This document shows, piece after piece, positions 14,116 through 25,197 of a DNA stretch of 52,950 nucleotides. Positions within the stretch are counted from its first letter, which is position 1, and each line of letters starts with the position of its first letter. The notes beneath the pieces are model-generated. The model was not told the DNA's origin. It did not search any database and saw only the letters and a program-made list of their open reading frames with translations. Made by a program: the position numbers and the translations under genes. Source of the stretch: a virus. The stretch is from positions 1-52,950 of IMG/VR virus record IMGVR_UViG_3300048032_000821; one strand, 5' to 3'.

Positions 14116-17100
14116 ATGTCCCTCTTCGACGATATAGATCTGGGGGCTGATGATTACTCAGGCGAAAAGAAAGATAGCCTAAGTCAATTTACCAGCAAAC
14201 CGGTACAGAAAAAGTATCAACCATTCGGAGGCCAAATGCCTCAGGCTCCACAGCCACAATATGAACCCATTGATTACGGATACGAGGTTCAGCCTGCACA
14301 GCGTCCGAGTAATGTATTTGATGAACTCGATGCCTATGACGGAATCAAAAAAGCTCACGGTCAGTTCAAACAGTATGCTACCGAGAACGAAAGATCTGCC
14401 AAGCATTACGAAGGGTTGTATGATGATTTTGTAAAGAACGAGTTCCAACCGTTTTTCAACAGCGTCGGCGGATTCGGAGATTTTGATAATGATGACGAAA
14501 TGCTTTCGTTCATCGATCAGATGAAAGCGGATGAAGTAAAAGCGAGTCAGGAAGAAGACGGCTTTTTTGGCGGATCTTCCGACCGCAAGATTGCAGCCCA
14601 GGAGAATCTAAAAAAGTTTGGAGCATGGGATAGCACCAATGGATTGCGGGATAAATTTCTCAGGCTGAAGGCTGAGAAGGACCGCAGAAGACAAACCGCA
14701 GATGCTGCCAGAAATCAGGAATTTCAATTATTCGAGCAGCTGACCAACATTCCAATCCCTGCACGGGATGCTATGGATGCACAGCTCAAGGCTCGGAGCG
14801 CATCACCTAAGAGCAAGAAAGCGACAGATGATTTACTGAATCAATATTCTTTTGAGGCTCCGATTGTTGATCACATGACGGGTGAAGTTATCAATTTAGA
14901 AAGAACAGATCCCAGAAAAGCAGTCCCTTCCGCTACCGACCATTTAACCGGCAAGACTTCCAAATCCTTTGATGCGCAAAAACAAAGATTATCGGCTGCT
15001 ATGCGCGGAGATATTAATGGAGTCCTCGCCCGTCGCGATTTGGTAAAGAAGGAAAGAAATCTTCGCGATAAAGGAATCTTCTTCTCTCAGAATGGATTGA
15101 TTGATGGCCGACCCATTGGTCTTTCCCGTAACGATGTCGATCTTCTCGATATTGCTGAGATGAAGGCTGCGGGAATGACCAGCTATCGCGGAAAACCATT
15201 GGAACTCGCAATGGAAGAGCTTGGCGGAGAAGAGAGATTAAAAGCAGCCAAGATCATGGAATCCGTCTATGGTGCCAAGAGCAACTATGAGGATGCACAG
15301 TTAGCATTTCTAAAAGTAGCCGGCAGCTCTAAGGCTGACAAAGCCCGCGAAAAGATGGAAGCCGCCCGGGATGATATGCAAAAAGTAATATCTCTGGCTG
15401 CTGAAAACGGTTTGGATAATGAATTGTTCGAGCAGGCTGAGAGTACCAGCTGGCTTGGTGGATTAGGAAATGCAATTCAGCGGGGTGTTCTCATGAGTGA
15501 GATGAGTGATTATACTCCCGACTTTCTCACGAATACATTGGATGCGGATGAGATGCAGAAATTTATCGAGATCGCATCTGAGATAGAAAAGCTTCCCACG
15601 AGCTCGACCATGAAACGGGTAAGAGAGACCAAGTCCGACGGGTTTCTCGATGCTGTTGGAAATCTATTATTTGATAATCCCGCTGCGATTCCGGAAATGT
15701 TCGTGGAGTCAATATCGGCTTTTCTCCCGGCAACAATCAAATGGCTCATCCCATCAGCCGGAGCAGGAGCCGCGGTCGGTGCAATTGGTGGCCCGGGCGC
15801 TGCATTGGCTGGAGCAGGGGTTGGTGCCAAAGTGTCCTGGGGTGTTGCATCTTTTGTTCTCGAAGCATCCGGCATGGCCTTGGAAGGAATGCAGGAATTG
15901 GGGGTTGATTGGAAGAATCCAAAAGTATTTGCCGCCGCATGGACCAATGAAAGCATTCGCAATAAGATCCAGAAGAAGATGGTGCAGAAGGGTGTTCCTA
16001 TTGCAGCAGCCGATATGCTTGCTGGTATGATGGGTCAGCGGGTCATGGGCGTGATCAACCACACGGGTAACGCGATGTTCAAAGGAGGAAAGCTTCTTGA
16101 TAAAACAGCATTCAATAAGGCACAGGGAGCAGTTCCCAGATTCACAACTTTTCAAAAGACCAGAAATGCAGCAGCCGAATTAGGCTTTGATTCCACCATG
16201 GGTATGTCCGGAGAATATCTGGGACAGTGGGCTAGTAAAGAACCAGGCGAAGCATGGGACTGGGATTCAGTCGTTGCTGAAGGATTTGTTGGGGTTGGCC
16301 CGGGTATACTATCATCCGCTCTCGAAATGCGCGGGCGTAACGCGAACTACTTTAGTAATGCCCCCATTGAGATCAGCGGCGAGCAGGCTACAGAAACCGG
16401 ATCCATGGGTACAATTACCCGTGCAGGGTATGCCGCACCATATCAGACATTCAATGATGCGGATTCAATGGTTGAGTATTTATCCGGTATCCCGGGAGTT
16501 AGCCCCGAGTCACTAGAATTCACCAATGATTTTCTACAACGGATGTTCACGGCAAAGCCTGAAGCCATGGCAAGTCTCAAAGTGGCGATCAGCCCAAGGA
16601 CACCAGATTCCAATATGGCAAACCGCGGACAGTTTGAGAGCCGCGATGGACACGATGTTATCTATATTAATGAGAAAGAATTTGCGGCTGATCCTATGGG
16701 TGCTTTCATGCACGAGTCGGGTCACTTTGCCCGTGTATTTATTCTTTCTGATAAAGAGCTTAATACTATATGGGAAGGTCTAGGACCTGATGCTCAGCTC
16801 GAAGCATACGCCCAGTATTTCACTAAAAAGCCCGATCAGTCTTTCGATTCTTTGCCTGAAAATGAGCAGAAGAAAATAAAACAAGCATTTGATCGGATGA
16901 AACGAACCAGTCCTGATGTCCTTGCCGAGGAGTGGTTTTCTTATCAGTGGGGTCGTGTTTTGACACAGGATGGTAAACCCGACCCATCAGTCGCAAAACA
17001 GCTTAAATCATTTAAAGACAAAGTGCTGCATGAGGCCATGTCTCCTTATGTAGGAACCGAGAACTTGTCAGGTGGCGCGAAAGGAGTAATCCTTGATCAA

Positions 17101-20100
17101 AAAATCAAAGACTTTCTCGGCATGGAAAATGCCATGCCTGAGCCAGCAACTCCTGATGCCGAGGGCTCTCAAACAAACCCGACCCCGCAAACTACGGAGC
17201 AGGCCCAGCGCAAGCTAAACGCAATGCCCGGAACCCCGAAGGAGAAATCCATGATCGCCCGCGCATTGAATGCCATGGCCGGGGAGAAGCTTCTTACGGA
17301 GAGCCAAAGCTTTTACAGACCTAGCATGGGTCAACCTTCAGCAGCCGATCTTGAAGACAGAGAGATTGCTGAGGATTATAAAAAAGAAACTCAGGATCCC
17401 GAAGCAATCGCCGAGGCAGCACCCGCTTTTACGGATGAGAAGCAGACAGTAGAAAAAACTTTAGTAAAACGAGTCCCTGGGGAGAAGAGCTTATACGAAA
17501 GAACTGCCGACAAACCTTCCGGAATCCCGAAAGATCCCGAAAATGCTAAAGGTCTTAGTACTAAGAATAAATCAGAGAGGGCATCCGCTGGCGGGAGAGA
17601 GCTACCGAAAAGTCTGGGCACACCATCGAAAAGAGAGGCAGCGGCGGCTAAACTTCGTATTGAGAAGGCGGAAGCAAAGGAGGCCAAAAAGAAAGCTTTG
17701 GCTGCAAAGAAAGAAGCTTTGAAAAAGGCGCGGCAAACAAAGCCAGAGCCTCAAAAAGTGTCCGTTAAAGATTACACTAAAGAAGTTTCGAAGAAAGTTG
17801 AACAAGAGCGAAACAAATCTGGTGAGGTTGTAAAAGCAACAGAAGAAGGCACCCGCGAAGAACGATTTAAAAAAGGTAAAAAGATTGATGCTCTGAACGC
17901 TTTTGAGGCGGAGAAGAAGGGAATTGATTCCATCATTCCTAAAAGTGAAGAAGAACGAGCAAACTTACAAAAAGCATTTAACAGAATCCAAAAGCTTAAA
18001 GGATTAATGGTTAGCAAAAAAGCTTTGCAGGAAGAGATCGGCAAAGCAAAGAAGGAGATGGGAGATGACGCATCTATATCGGGTATCATTTCCAAAGTTC
18101 TCGGTCTTGAACAGTTACTTGAAGCATCTCCCGTATCCGTTGTTGGAGAGTTAAGAAAAGTCGTAAATCCAACTGCGCGAGGAAAACTACCAAGCAGTCA
18201 GGATATCGAAGACACTATGATCGAAATCCGTGACCGTGTTGATTCGGTTGCCCAGCAGTTGGAGAATCTTATCGCAGAGCGGAACAGAGAAATCCGTAGT
18301 CTTGATAGACCTGAGGGTCAGAAAGAAGTGGCCGAGCTCATAAAATTAAGAACTCTGGCCGAGCAGTACCTCGCAATCATAGCTCCCGAAAAGCTTAACA
18401 TTGATTGGAGAGACACACCCCACTTCTTTTATAAAAGACGCAAAAAAGGTTCGAAAGTATTGGAGCCGGTAACCCTTGGGTTTCTAGCCGATAATAAAGA
18501 CTACGGCTCATACGAAATCACAGATAATAAAGGTACGGTAAACAAGAAGACCATGGGGCAAAAACCTCAGCATGTATTATGGGATTTTGTTACTGGCGGA
18601 TTTGATCCTGAGAAACAAACCAAGACATCTGAAGCTAATTTCAAGAAAAAGACAGGCGGGCTAAATCTCAAGGAATACACCGCACGGCTTGAGGCTGTAC
18701 GAGCATCCGCAATGTTCAAGAAGCAAAAAGATATTGGTAACGAGCCAATAACTACAGATTCCAGAGTCATGGAATATCCATCCGGATTTACCATGGATTC
18801 AGGAGCAAATTTCGGTGCAATCGTTGCGGAACGGATCAGGCAGATGCTCATGAAAAAGGGAGCTAAACCAGTTCCTATGTTCAGCGAAAATCCTACCGTT
18901 GAAGAGATCCAGGCATTACTCATGGCCAATGGCCGAAGTCTTGAACTCCTTGGGGATCCGAGAGATTCAACAAAAGATTTTGATAAATTGATGTACATCA
19001 TCGAAACCCAGAACCAGCTTCGCAAGGTTAAGGGAAATCAGCCAAGAGACATACCAGGTTTTGACGGCAAACCAATCTTCGGAATAAAAAGCACGGGCGA
19101 ACCGATCATATTTGATCATACCCGAGCATTGGCCGAGCAGTTTGAATATGCAGAAGAAGATGGAAATCCATTTCCGCAAGTAGAACCAAATGCTCCGTTT
19201 TCTAAAACATTGGCAAAAATAATTAGTGCCAAAGTCCGCCTTAAATACACCCAGGATTATTACAGGCAGGCCGGAGAGAATGCTCAGCTTACTAATCCTA
19301 TCGACGGCAAACCGCTTGAAATATCCGAAGATTCTAAGGTCGGAAGAAAAGAGATTCGGCGTGTTTTTGGTGAGTCTGACCCAGCAAATATTGAGCAGTA
19401 TATTGACCAGGAAAAAGAAAATCTTACGCAAAATACTATTGATATTCTTACAGCTCGGGCCAAACAACTACGGGATCTCAAAACTCTAGATGGGCAGTTC
19501 GAACTCGAACTCAAAGATGCATACAACCAATTCTTTCAATCCAAGGACAAAAAAGGTGTAGCCAAGGTCATTGACGATCTGGCTAACAATTTCAATTTCA
19601 TACCATACCCTCAGCCCGACAGCTTCATGCCAAACGCTGAGGACATGGGAATCGGGCTTGCTAAGTTCGAGCAAAAAGGAAATCGCTCAGCCCCAAAACT
19701 ACCAAAAGGATTCTTTGTAAAACCACGGAGCGATTATAATTACAGAAAACCTTTCCACAGCACCTCCGACAAAATACCTGCACGAAAAGTTGAGGTTCGC
19801 GTTAAAAAGAAAAAGACTTCGTTAGTCGCTAATTATGGATCTTTTGAAGATGTAATAAAAAAAGCAAAGGAAAGGGGCGGAGAGATAGAAAAAGAAGCAC
19901 AGGCTCTTGAGGACAGAATGGCAGATGTTGAGTTCGATTCTAGACAAGCTCCAAACGGGAATCTTTTGCGAAGTGCACAAAATAGCTTATACAAAGCAGC
20001 AGTAAGTTTAATTCAAGACCCGGATGATTATCAAGAAACTGTAACCGAAGTCGTTGAAGATAGAGGCCACGGAGAATTTACCGCGGGCAAGATCTACGAA

Positions 20101-23100
20101 ACCTTCGATGCAATGAAGGCGTATGCCAAAGGTCGTGAATATCAGGGCTTAGGTTGGAAGAAAAATTTCAAAAAAGAACGGACGACCATTGATAATACTG
20201 AAAAGAATATGGCTCGTCCTACTGATATGAAGAAGGAACAGGCCAATCTTCTTTCATCAGTAGATATTAGTGCAGAAGATTTTGCGAACTGGTTCCTTAG
20301 CGGAAGTCGCAAAAAAGTACCCGGCAGGAGTTTAAAGATGGAGGAGCTAGCCAATGTCCCATCATCTGTGTATTCCGAGAAAACAATCAATCAATTGGGT
20401 GGCGGACTTGGGGAAGGGCTTCTTGTCTATTCATTCCCGGATTTCATCGAGACCATGCATAAAAAGTTTGGGATCAAAGGTTTTGAGTCTCAGGTCGAAG
20501 GTCTCAGGACTGAACTTAAAGACCTATTGTCAAAATCCGAAGTCCTCAGGCCGGAGGATATGCAAAAAATTTCTGCAAAGATGGAAGAGGTTTCCCGCCC
20601 AATCGTTCAGGCAGTCCTGGATGCGGAAGGTGTTGATGTATACGGAACTTTTGACCATAGCTCGGAAAACATCCTACAGCGCGACACCCAAATGGGAGAA
20701 GCAACCGACGCCGATGAAAGAAGCGCGGAGATACGAGACGATAGCGGAGAGACTACTGAATCTGTAGAAACCGATCTCGAAGCAGTTGAAAAAGCGCAGA
20801 GGCAAAAAGATTTAGAAGATGCTCTAAACGCAAAGCCGAAAGCCTTGAGAAACAGGGAAAAGGTTACCGACTCGATGCTTGAGGAGTTGTATTTTTCCGA
20901 AACCACACCGACACTTCGAGACCTCGCAAAGGTAGAGCTTTTGAGAAGAGGCGTGAATATTCCCTATGTCATTGATGAAAATACAAAAGAGCTTTTTGAA
21001 GAAGTATTCACCCCCAAAGACAGCAATCCAAGATCCCTAAATTCCGATGCCGGCAAGCCGGAAACCGGAAAACCTATAACATTGAATGGTTTCCACGGCT
21101 CCAACCAAGCGAAGACGGTCTACGAAGAAGGTTTTGATCCCGACAAGCTAGGTTCTTTTACAGGAGCGGTTTCGGCGAGGGAGGGTTTCTTTTTTGCTCG
21201 CAGGCCAAAAACTGCGCGCCGATATTCCGGAACTTTCGGCCCTGTCGGGAGACTGTTCGCGAAGCTCGTTGAGATTTTTGAAAGACAAATTCCCGCGGTA
21301 TCCCCAATAAAAGACACATACTATTCTTACAGGCAGGCATTTAACAACCCCGAACAAAAAGAGGGTTTATCTTTTATTGAGGAAAAGCTTTTTAGTTCAG
21401 GTTTGGTAAATTCTCAAGGTAAGTGGAACAATAAATCAGAACAGAAAACTGTAGATAATTTTTTAAAGTCGTTAGACAGCATTAAAACACCGAAAGGTTT
21501 GGCCGGTAACGCTGTACAAGTTCTAAAACAGCAGTTTAAGGAAACGCAGAAACCTGTTGAGGATAGACGGGGGCTGATACAAGCAAGTTTAGAGTTCAAA
21601 AACCCTTATGTAGTTGATTTTAAAGGTAAAAATAGAACTTATGCAGATTATGTTAAAGCCATAAAAAAAGCTAAAAAAGACGGACACGACGGGGCAGTAT
21701 TATTAAACACTTTCGATCCTATGGCGGATGATATTTATGTCGTGTTTAGCGCGAGCCAAATCTCCCTGGATAAACTTAAAGACCGCACATTAAATTCCGA
21801 TGCCGGCAGGGTTCTAACCAGCGATGTTAACCCAAATCTTACGAAAGCGACCCTGCTATCCAAGATCGCGGGCGATCGGGAGCTTAAGAACGAATTTAAG
21901 GAATGGGCGGCCACCAGAAAAGAAAGCTACGATAAGGGTAGTTTCCGGATGAATATGATCGACCGGATGAGCCCGGTTAAGCTTTTGTCACAGTCATCTC
22001 TCGAAGTATTCGAAAAGCTCGGGCTTAAGAAAGGTAGTCTTCTCCATAACTGGTTGGATGTGCACGGCCGTTCGCATCAGTATTTTGGAAAAGGCGGCAA
22101 TGGTTTAGAGCAAAGTCGTTTAGATTATTACGATCCTCTGACTGAGATTATGCGGAAGCATAATGTTACACAGAAGGAAGCCGGCGAGTACCTGATTGCA
22201 CGAGCTGCACCCAGTAAAAATCTTCAAATCGAAGCAAAAGCCGAGGAAGTATTATCGGATATGCGGAAGGAAGACGAGCAGGGGAAAGGTAAGGAGTATA
22301 AAAAGCTCTACGATTTTTATTACGATAAAGACGGTAATTTTATCCGTAATTCCGGTGTGGAAACAAAGAAAGCTTTGGAAGTAATGGCTGATATGGAATC
22401 AAAGCCAGAATTTGTTGAATTTCTAAAAGAGTTTCTCCCCGTATACTACGGCATGAACAAAGATGGTTTAGATCAGCTCCGTAACGGTGAGCTAATCAGG
22501 GCGGCAGTTGAAGATCCGCAGGTTAAGGGTAAAATGATTGATATAGATGAAAAGGCTGCGATGGTAACCGCTGCTTCCCGATTTGATTTTAATACCGGTA
22601 AGGCCGATAAGTACGGCAATAAATACGAATCAAAAGTAAAGCTTGCGGATAATTATGCATACTCCCCGCTAAAAGGGTTTGAGGGGGAGACCGAGCAGTT
22701 CTTTGATCAGGAAGAAGCTTGGGAAGAGTTTGGATCCAAGAGCACAGGGGCCGGCAAAGGTTTTAACCAACCTAAAACTTCATTTATTCTTCTCCCAGCT
22801 TTTGGTCGTAAAAATGATGGCGTAAAGTCATACGGACCAGATCCGGTGACCGTTGTGGGTAATGCTATAAATCAGCATACCGCTGCCATGATTCGGGCTA
22901 AGAAGAATGAAGTATCCCGATCGTTCGGGAACATGTATGCACTTTTATACTCGGTCTTAAATCCGAACAAAAAAATCAAAAAAGATAGCAGCGAGTTTTT
23001 CGATCTTTCTACACTTAATCGGGTTCCGGAGTTTAAAGAAACTTATGACATATTAAAAAGCATACACGAACCCGGTAATGAGAAGCTTCTGGAGGAACTT

Positions 23101-25197
23101 ACTACCGAGTTCAATAAAGTGTTCGACAAACCATTCGAACCTTCGGAAACAAAAATGGCCTACGAGTTAAAAGAAGCGGAAAGCGATATCGCAGGAGCGA
23201 AGATAGGTCTAGTTCGTAGAACATTAAGTAGTGAGTTTAAAAACGATCAGAATGTTTTTGTCTTTAGAAAAGCGGGGCAACCTCAGTTCATCCGGTTTAA
23301 TGAAAGAACAGACGAAGGGCTCCGCATGGCGGATGCCATGAACAATTTACGATACGAATCCTTACCCCCGATTCTTGGAGGTTTCAATGTTGGTACTCGT
23401 TTAATGGCTAAGATGTTCACCTCGGCCAACCTCGCGTTCATACTCCCCAACTTTTTCCGTGATGTATTAACCGCAAGAATTCATCTTAGTGAGGACAATA
23501 AAAAGGTACTCATAAAAGACGCACTGAATCGCAAGAATCTCGCGGGTTTTATGAAATCTATTTATCAAACCGAAGCTGACATAAAGAATGGTATCAACCC
23601 AAATCGTAAAGAAGAGATCTCAAAGATATTAGCTTTGAGAGATCCCAAAAAGATTTTGGAGTCTGGAAACCGTCAGGCGATGTATCAATACTACAAGGAG
23701 AACGGTGGTAAGGTTGATATGTTTAGACATCCAACCCTTGTTGAAAAAATAAAGGACATTCAAAAATCTCTTAACGGAAAAGACGGGTGGACAAAAGCAT
23801 CCTGGAAAAAGTTCTGGGATTTTGTAGATACCGCCAATACGGCTGTCGAGAACTCCATTCGTGCATCTACTTTCTGGGCAGCAATCAAAGATGGTAGAGG
23901 CCCGGATGAAGCGGCGGTAATCGCCAGAAATGTCACTGTTGATTTCAACCAAAAGGGAAATCTTACCCAGACATTTGGATCTTTGTATGTGTTCTTTGGA
24001 GCATCAATGAATTCGATCGATCGGTTCTTTACTACCTTCTCAAGAAGATCTCCCAAAGAAAGAGCTAAGCTTATCGCGGGTATCGCTGGAGCAGCCTTTA
24101 TTATAAATATACTCAACCGTCTGATGGATGATGACGAAGATGAGGAAATGCCGGATTACGACACCATCAGCTCTTATAAAAGAGACACCAACGCAATCCT
24201 ACCACTCCCTGCGGGTCTTCCTGAATTCTTCAATGATGAGAAGGATACAGGATTCTTCAGCTTACCTCTTCCTTTAGGTTACAACTTATTTTGGACAATG
24301 GGTCAGGTCATGGGTGATATGTTTGCGAAGAATGTATTCGGCAGAGGCGGTGCCGGATTAGTCGAAGCTACGACACGGTTTACCGACAGTGCATTGAGTG
24401 CTTTCAACCCTGTAGGCGGATCGAGTGGATTAGCTGTTGCGATTACTCCGACTCCTCTCGTCCCATGGATTGAGCTTTACGCGAATAAGAACTTCATGGG
24501 TTCTCCTATTAGATATGCCGATCGTCCATTTGAGGTACCAAAACCTGGACATATGCAGGATCCGAAAGGAACTCCTGAACACTGGAATAAATTATCAAAG
24601 GCTATCAATAATTTCATGGGGGGTAGTGATGATGTGAAAGGATCCTTTGCGGGAATGCTAGGCAATAACCCGCTGTACTACCGTTCCGATGAGGATATAA
24701 CTTTTGATATCTCCGGTAATCAAATGAGACATTTGGTTATGGGATATCTTGGCGGTCCGGGCCAAAAAGCAGACGCTCTTTTTGGTTCCTTGTTCAGTGC
24801 AGGAAGCGGAAAGCCTTCCATCGAAAATGTTAACGATGTTCCTATAGTGAACAGATTTCTACGAGCCACGACCTATGGCTCTGCGACCAGAGGCACATTC
24901 TATGAGGTTCGGGACGCAGTAAAAAATGCAGAGAAAGCGGTGAAGTCAGCAAAACAAATTAATGCGAAGACATACACCGCCGTGCTCAACGATAACCGCG
25001 AACTGCTCAAACTATCATCATCAATCAGCCAGCTCGATAAGCAGAAGAACAAGATGCGTAGGCTCAAGAAACAGATCGAAGGATCCAAGACTTTGACCGA
25101 GGAGCAGAAAACCCAACGGGTGGACGATCTTCAGAAGAAAGAGTTAAATCTAATGGTTAAGGTCATCAAGCAGGCGCAATCGCTCGGAATCTCATAA
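14116..25197 (+). CDS. Giant polyvalent internal virion protein (3693 aa)
   Basis: One uninterrupted frame of 3693 codons, a fifth of the window. Visible parts: charged helical N-terminus; Gly/Ala-rich hydrophobic zipper about 536-595; zincin motif HESGH at 866-870 with a later EEWFSYQWG; Lys-rich coiled coil about 1170-1330; ADP-ribosyltransferase-like domain about 2320-2560 (NGFHGS, GFFFARRPKTARRYS, ending YVVFSASQISL); and a C-terminal region about 3090-3400 with NFFRDV and a hydrophobic helix, like LPD38 of phage polyvalent proteins. Such proteins are carried in virions and injected with DNA. I see no N4-type virion RNA polymerase motifs. The stop directly abuts the portal ATG. Confidence 0.85.
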   Translation: MSLFDDIDLGADDYSGEKKDSLSQFTSKPVQKKYQPFGGQMPQAPQPQYEPIDYGYEVQPAQRPSNVFDELDAYDGIKKAHGQFKQYATENERSAKHYEGLYDDFVKNEFQPFFNSVGGFGDFDNDDEMLSFIDQMKADEVKASQEEDGFFGGSSDRKIAAQENLKKFGAWDSTNGLRDKFLRLKAEKDRRRQTADAARNQEFQLFEQLTNIPIPARDAMDAQLKARSASPKSKKATDDLLNQYSFEAPIVDHMTGEVINLERTDPRKAVPSATDHLTGKTSKSFDAQKQRLSAAMRGDINGVLARRDLVKKERNLRDKGIFFSQNGLIDGRPIGLSRNDVDLLDIAEMKAAGMTSYRGKPLELAMEELGGEERLKAAKIMESVYGAKSNYEDAQLAFLKVAGSSKADKAREKMEAARDDMQKVISLAAENGLDNELFEQAESTSWLGGLGNAIQRGVLMSEMSDYTPDFLTNTLDADEMQKFIEIASEIEKLPTSSTMKRVRETKSDGFLDAVGNLLFDNPAAIPEMFVESISAFLPATIKWLIPSAGAGAAVGAIGGPGAALAGAGVGAKVSWGVASFVLEASGMALEGMQELGVDWKNPKVFAAAWTNESIRNKIQKKMVQKGVPIAAADMLAGMMGQRVMGVINHTGNAMFKGGKLLDKTAFNKAQGAVPRFTTFQKTRNAAAELGFDSTMGMSGEYLGQWASKEPGEAWDWDSVVAEGFVGVGPGILSSALEMRGRNANYFSNAPIEISGEQATETGSMGTITRAGYAAPYQTFNDADSMVEYLSGIPGVSPESLEFTNDFLQRMFTAKPEAMASLKVAISPRTPDSNMANRGQFESRDGHDVIYINEKEFAADPMGAFMHESGHFARVFILSDKELNTIWEGLGPDAQLEAYAQYFTKKPDQSFDSLPENEQKKIKQAFDRMKRTSPDVLAEEWFSYQWGRVLTQDGKPDPSVAKQLKSFKDKVLHEAMSPYVGTENLSGGAKGVILDQKIKDFLGMENAMPEPATPDAEGSQTNPTPQTTEQAQRKLNAMPGTPKEKSMIARALNAMAGEKLLTESQSFYRPSMGQPSAADLEDREIAEDYKKETQDPEAIAEAAPAFTDEKQTVEKTLVKRVPGEKSLYERTADKPSGIPKDPENAKGLSTKNKSERASAGGRELPKSLGTPSKREAAAAKLRIEKAEAKEAKKKALAAKKEALKKARQTKPEPQKVSVKDYTKEVSKKVEQERNKSGEVVKATEEGTREERFKKGKKIDALNAFEAEKKGIDSIIPKSEEERANLQKAFNRIQKLKGLMVSKKALQEEIGKAKKEMGDDASISGIISKVLGLEQLLEASPVSVVGELRKVVNPTARGKLPSSQDIEDTMIEIRDRVDSVAQQLENLIAERNREIRSLDRPEGQKEVAELIKLRTLAEQYLAIIAPEKLNIDWRDTPHFFYKRRKKGSKVLEPVTLGFLADNKDYGSYEITDNKGTVNKKTMGQKPQHVLWDFVTGGFDPEKQTKTSEANFKKKTGGLNLKEYTARLEAVRASAMFKKQKDIGNEPITTDSRVMEYPSGFTMDSGANFGAIVAERIRQMLMKKGAKPVPMFSENPTVEEIQALLMANGRSLELLGDPRDSTKDFDKLMYIIETQNQLRKVKGNQPRDIPGFDGKPIFGIKSTGEPIIFDHTRALAEQFEYAEEDGNPFPQVEPNAPFSKTLAKIISAKVRLKYTQDYYRQAGENAQLTNPIDGKPLEISEDSKVGRKEIRRVFGESDPANIEQYIDQEKENLTQNTIDILTARAKQLRDLKTLDGQFELELKDAYNQFFQSKDKKGVAKVIDDLANNFNFIPYPQPDSFMPNAEDMGIGLAKFEQKGNRSAPKLPKGFFVKPRSDYNYRKPFHSTSDKIPARKVEVRVKKKKTSLVANYGSFEDVIKKAKERGGEIEKEAQALEDRMADVEFDSRQAPNGNLLRSAQNSLYKAAVSLIQDPDDYQETVTEVVEDRGHGEFTAGKIYETFDAMKAYAKGREYQGLGWKKNFKKERTTIDNTEKNMARPTDMKKEQANLLSSVDISAEDFANWFLSGSRKKVPGRSLKMEELANVPSSVYSEKTINQLGGGLGEGLLVYSFPDFIETMHKKFGIKGFESQVEGLRTELKDLLSKSEVLRPEDMQKISAKMEEVSRPIVQAVLDAEGVDVYGTFDHSSENILQRDTQMGEATDADERSAEIRDDSGETTESVETDLEAVEKAQRQKDLEDALNAKPKALRNREKVTDSMLEELYFSETTPTLRDLAKVELLRRGVNIPYVIDENTKELFEEVFTPKDSNPRSLNSDAGKPETGKPITLNGFHGSNQAKTVYEEGFDPDKLGSFTGAVSAREGFFFARRPKTARRYSGTFGPVGRLFAKLVEIFERQIPAVSPIKDTYYSYRQAFNNPEQKEGLSFIEEKLFSSGLVNSQGKWNNKSEQKTVDNFLKSLDSIKTPKGLAGNAVQVLKQQFKETQKPVEDRRGLIQASLEFKNPYVVDFKGKNRTYADYVKAIKKAKKDGHDGAVLLNTFDPMADDIYVVFSASQISLDKLKDRTLNSDAGRVLTSDVNPNLTKATLLSKIAGDRELKNEFKEWAATRKESYDKGSFRMNMIDRMSPVKLLSQSSLEVFEKLGLKKGSLLHNWLDVHGRSHQYFGKGGNGLEQSRLDYYDPLTEIMRKHNVTQKEAGEYLIARAAPSKNLQIEAKAEEVLSDMRKEDEQGKGKEYKKLYDFYYDKDGNFIRNSGVETKKALEVMADMESKPEFVEFLKEFLPVYYGMNKDGLDQLRNGELIRAAVEDPQVKGKMIDIDEKAAMVTAASRFDFNTGKADKYGNKYESKVKLADNYAYSPLKGFEGETEQFFDQEEAWEEFGSKSTGAGKGFNQPKTSFILLPAFGRKNDGVKSYGPDPVTVVGNAINQHTAAMIRAKKNEVSRSFGNMYALLYSVLNPNKKIKKDSSEFFDLSTLNRVPEFKETYDILKSIHEPGNEKLLEELTTEFNKVFDKPFEPSETKMAYELKEAESDIAGAKIGLVRRTLSSEFKNDQNVFVFRKAGQPQFIRFNERTDEGLRMADAMNNLRYESLPPILGGFNVGTRLMAKMFTSANLAFILPNFFRDVLTARIHLSEDNKKVLIKDALNRKNLAGFMKSIYQTEADIKNGINPNRKEEISKILALRDPKKILESGNRQAMYQYYKENGGKVDMFRHPTLVEKIKDIQKSLNGKDGWTKASWKKFWDFVDTANTAVENSIRASTFWAAIKDGRGPDEAAVIARNVTVDFNQKGNLTQTFGSLYVFFGASMNSIDRFFTTFSRRSPKERAKLIAGIAGAAFIINILNRLMDDDEDEEMPDYDTISSYKRDTNAILPLPAGLPEFFNDEKDTGFFSLPLPLGYNLFWTMGQVMGDMFAKNVFGRGGAGLVEATTRFTDSALSAFNPVGGSSGLAVAITPTPLVPWIELYANKNFMGSPIRYADRPFEVPKPGHMQDPKGTPEHWNKLSKAINNFMGGSDDVKGSFAGMLGNNPLYYRSDEDITFDISGNQMRHLVMGYLGGPGQKADALFGSLFSAGSGKPSIENVNDVPIVNRFLRATTYGSATRGTFYEVRDAVKNAEKAVKSAKQINAKTYTAVLNDNRELLKLSSSISQLDKQKNKMRRLKKQIEGSKTLTEEQKTQRVDDLQKKELNLMVKVIKQAQSLGIS
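21038..21808 (+). repeat. 18-bp direct repeat flanking the ART-like domain
   Basis: TAAATTCCGATGCCGGCA occurs at 21038-21055 and again at 21791-21808, exactly 753 bases (251 codons) apart and in the same frame, each encoding LNSDAG. The two copies bracket the ADP-ribosyltransferase-like domain of the giant protein, as expected for an inserted or exchangeable domain. Confidence 0.85.

Noticed and set aside
14116-25197. N4-type virion RNA polymerase
   Set aside because: The size is similar, but I find no T7-like RNA polymerase catalytic motifs; the recognisable parts are peptidase, ART-like and LPD38-like.
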